From Pisaster brevispinus (lineage: Eukaryota > Echinodermata > Asteroidea > Forcipulatida > Asteriidae), in the NCBI GenBank assembly GCA_023634235.1, contig JAMKCF010000016.1, positions 1-64,000 on the forward strand: a stretch of 64,000 bases of DNA, written 5' to 3'. Below the pieces are notes generated by a model, which saw only the letters and a program-made list of their open reading frames with translations, searched no databases and was not told where the DNA came from. Numbering within the stretch: position 1 is the stretch's first letter; each line of letters begins with the position of its first letter. A program made the position numbers and the translations under genes. Below are positions 61,577-64,000 of the stretch, piece by piece.

Positions 61577-62047
61577 GTGTGCCTTGAATTCCACTTCACC
61601 CGAACATCAGACTTTTTGGGCCGATGTGCACCATCTTCGTGCCGGAAATGGCCTGCAGGCTGGGACACTCTGAAAGCCACTCAAAAGCATCTTCAGTGGG
61701 ATTTTTGTACACAGAGCTGCACACAGAGAAGAAGAAACGAAATAAAATACAAGGAGGCTCAAATCACACCCATAACAACATCGGATTTGCACAAGGTTTC
61801 CACCACTGGAAAGCCACGATTCAGGGCTCTCACCTCGTCGTGGATCCCTGTCTCTGAGCATTTTCTAGGCGGGGCGAGCGGCCCCGGAATAGGGCTACAA
61901 CCACCGGCAAGTTAGCCCACGCGCCGGGGCCGAGCAACAACAAAGGCAAGACATGTCCATCCGAAGAATGATTTGAAACAACACCCGAGCTAAGTTTGAG
62001 AATAACTCATGAACTAGAAATGCTAGAGAGACGAAATTTGTACCTGA
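61577..62047 (+). repeat. p95 T monomer, copy 2
   Basis: It shares cactctgaaag with 57809 but has the CG haplotype at p263/p266, so the two match in the first part of the monomer and differ later. Confidence 0.83.
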
Positions 62048-63459
62048 GTGTGCCTTGAATTCCACTTCACCCGAACATCAGACTTTTTGGGCCGATGTGC
62101 ACCATCTTCGTGCCGGAAATGGCCTGCAGGCTGGGACACTCAGAAAGCCACTCAAAAGCATCTTCAGTGGGATTTTTGTACACAGAGCTGCACACAGAGA
62201 AGAAGAAACGAAATAAAATACAAGGAGGCTCAAATCACACCCATAACAACATCGGATTTGCACAAAGTTTCCACCACTGGAAAGCCACGATTCAGGGCTC
62301 TCACCTCGTCGTGGATCCCTGTCTCTGAGCATTTTCTAGGCGGGGCGAGCGGCCCCGGAATAGGGCTACAACCACCGGCAAGTTAGCCCACGCGCCGAGG
62401 CCGAGCAACAACAAAGGCAAGACATGTCCATCCGAAGAATGATTTGAAACAACACCGAGCTAAGTTTGAGAATAACTCATGAACTAGAAATGCTAGAGAG
62501 ACGAAATTTGTACCTGAGTGTGCCTTGAATTCCACTTCACCCGAACATCATACTTTTTGGGCCGATATGCACCATCTTCGTGCCGGAAATGGCCTGCAGG
62601 CTGGGACACTCAGAAAGCCACTCAAAAGCATCTTCAGTGGGATTTTTGTACACAGAGCTGCACACAGAGAAGAAGAAACGAAATAAAATACAAGGAGGCT
62701 CAAATCACACCCATAACAACATCGGATTTGCACAAAGTTTCCACCACTGGAAAGCCACGATTCAGGGCTCTCACCTCGTCGTGGATCCCTGTCTCTGAGC
62801 ATTTTCTAGGCGGGGCGAGCGGCCCCGGAATAGGGCTACAACCACCGGCAAGTTAGCCCACGCGCCGAGGCCGAGCAACAACAAAGGCAAGACATGTCCA
62901 TCCGAAGAATGATTTGAAACAACACCCGAGCTAAGTTTGAGAATAACTCATGAACTAGAAATGCTAGAGAGACGAAATTTGTACCTGAGTGTGCCTTGAA
63001 TTCCACTTCACCCGAACATCATACTTTTTGGGCCGATATGCACCATCTTCGTGCCGGAAATGGCCTGCAGGCTGGGACACTCAGAAAGCCACTCAAAAGC
63101 ATCTTCAGTGGGATTTTTGTACACAGAGCTGCACACAGAGAAGAAGAAACGAAATAAAATACAAGGAGGCTCAAATCACACCCATAACAACATCGGATTT
63201 GCACAAGGTTTCCACCACTGGAAAGCCACGATTCAGGGCTCTCACCTCGTTGTGGATCCCTGTCTCTGAGCATTTTCTAGGCGGGGCGAGCGGCCCCGGA
63301 ATAGGGCTACAACCACCGGCAAGTTAGCCCACGCGCCGGGGCCGAGCAACAACAAAGGCAAGACATGTCCATCCGAAGAATGATTTGAAACAACACCCGA
63401 GCTAAGTTTGAGAATAACTCATGAACTAGAAATGCTAGAGAGACGAAATTTGTACCTGA
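62048..63459 (+). repeat. chimeric monomer trio
   Basis: 62048 and 62518 share, in their second halves, A at p219 (cacaaagttt) and A at p351 (cgccgagg). 62518 and 62989 share, in their first halves, T at p34 (catcatac) and ccgatatgc. The middle monomer is thus half like each neighbour. 62048 has also lost a C (aacaccgag, near 62455) and is 470 bp. 62989 has the TG haplotype. Confidence 0.88.
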
Positions 63460-63930
63460 GTGTGCCTTGAATTCCACTTCACCCGAACATCAGACTTTTT
63501 GGGCCGATGTGCACCATCTTCGTGCCGGAAATGGCCTGCAGGCTGGGACACTCAGAAAGCCACTCAAAAGCATCTTCAGTGGGATTTTTGTACACAGAGC
63601 TGCACACAGAGAAGAAGAAACGAAATAAAATACAAGGAGGCTCAAATCACACCCATAAAAACATCGGATTTGCACAATGTTTCCACCACTGGAAAGCCAC
63701 GATTCAGGGCTCTCACCTCGTTGTGGATCCCTGTCTCTGAGCATTTTCTAGGCGGGGCGAGCGGCCCCGGAATAGGGCTACAACCAACGGCAAGTTAGCC
63801 CACGCGCCGGGGCCGAGCAACAACAAAGGCAAGACATGTCCATCCGAAGAATGATTTGAAACAACACCCGAGCTAAGTTTGAGAATAACTCATGAACTAA
63901 AAATGCTAGAGAGACGAAATTTGTACCTGA
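63460..63930 (+). repeat. most divergent complete monomer
   Basis: It has four changes that look private: A at 63659, T at p219 (63678), A at 63787 and A at 63900. It also has the TG haplotype. It may hint at less homogenised sequence to the right, but one monomer is weak evidence. Confidence 0.85.
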
Positions 63931-64000
63931 GTGTGCCTTGAATTCCACTTCACCCGAACATCAGACTTTTTGGGCCGATGTGCACCATCTTCGTGCCGGA
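63931..64000 (+). repeat. partial last monomer, cut by the window edge
   Basis: These are the first 70 bp of a monomer, consensus where visible. The array continues to the right. Confidence 0.93.

Larger units (their letters stand above)
1..64000 (+). repeat. 471-bp satellite array, 135 full copies plus two partial copies
   Basis: The same 471-bp sequence recurs without interruption across the window, always in the same orientation. Full monomers run from 359 to 63930. The ten exceptions are 468 bp (monomers at 1772, 4124, 25316), 469 (54514), 470 (34263, 45566, 51218, 62048) and 472 (26255, 46036). Together they account for the whole departure from 135 x 471. Most copies differ from the majority sequence at zero to five sites, so identity is about 99% or better by eye. 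There is no unique sequence, transposon, gap or inversion. The monomer is about 50% GC with 21 CpGs. Each consensus copy carries one EcoRI site (p10-15), one SbfI/PstI site (p76-83) and one BamHI site (p266-271). It is a satellite of heterochromatic type from a eukaryotic nuclear genome. The family name, species and chromosomal location are not determinable here. Confidence 0.98.

Noticed and set aside
1..64000. 5S rDNA or other tandem RNA gene array
   Set aside because: The unit length would suit 5S rDNA, but neither strand shows the conserved 5S internal control region, a tRNA-like A box and B box pair, or a snRNA core. The gattcagggctc stretch lacks the invariant B-box core.
1..64000. CRISPR array
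   Set aside because: There are no short repeats separated by unique spacers. The whole 471-bp unit repeats, and neighbouring cas-like genes are absent.
1..64000. Tandem array of transposons or LTRs
   Set aside because: Monomers abut directly with no target-site duplications, terminal inverted repeats, or coding remnants of transposase or reverse transcriptase. An ancient origin from an element cannot be excluded without a database search.
1..64000. Telomeric or subtelomeric motif runs
   Set aside because: No tandem TTTAGGG, TTAGGG or similar runs on either strand. A subtelomeric location is possible but unsupported.
1..64000. A novel gene system hidden in the window
   Set aside because: Every base belongs to a satellite monomer, leaving no room for accessory genes. 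The unusual content is the higher-order organisation, not an encoded system.

Overview
The whole window is one uninterrupted satellite DNA array. A 471-bp monomer is repeated head to tail, always in the same orientation, as 135 complete copies (359-63930) flanked by a 358-bp partial copy (1-358) and a 70-bp partial copy (63931-64000). The start-to-start distances close exactly: 125 monomers are 471 bp, and ten length variants carry a net -13 bp. I find no supported protein gene, RNA gene, mobile element, CRISPR array, telomere repeat or unique sequence. Monomer coordinates below count position 1 as base 359 (the g of gtgtgccttg); p18 means monomer position 18.

Organism: tens of kilobases of nearly identical, long-monomer tandem repeats with no genes indicate nuclear heterochromatin of a eukaryote. 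The monomer is about 50% GC by hand count, with 21 CpGs (observed/expected about 0.7) and many CpG-type transitions among copies. That would fit cytosine-methylated heterochromatin, for example in a plant, but the species and the chromosomal position (centromeric, pericentromeric, subtelomeric or knob-like) cannot be read from this window. I do not recognise the satellite family.

Layout: (1) 830-8830, a very homogeneous block of 17 monomers, identical apart from two copies of one 3-bp-deletion variant, spaced five monomers apart, and two private substitutions. (2) 8831-30023, a mixed region with short higher-order repeats: a 4-mer duplicated in tandem (10715-14482), a 2-mer duplicated in tandem (18722-20605), a duplicated monomer (22490-23431) and a 2-mer pair (24374-26254). 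(3) 27669-53100, a region of layered long-range duplications. A five-monomer block at 27669 recurs at 37088, an eight-monomer block at 30024 recurs at 44153, and a distinctive five-monomer haplotype occurs three times (31437, 45566, 48392), two of them as a 6-mer tandem. (4) 53101-64000, mixed monomers ending in a chimeric trio (62048-63459) and the most divergent monomer (63460).

Nothing here works as a pathway. The readable biology is the history of the array: repeated unequal exchange or amplification at 1-, 2-, 4-, 5-, 6-monomer and longer scales, local conversion-like mosaics, one probable template-switch mutation (41352-41379), and a GC-rich composite hairpin in every monomer. All sequence comparisons were made by eye, not with an aligner.
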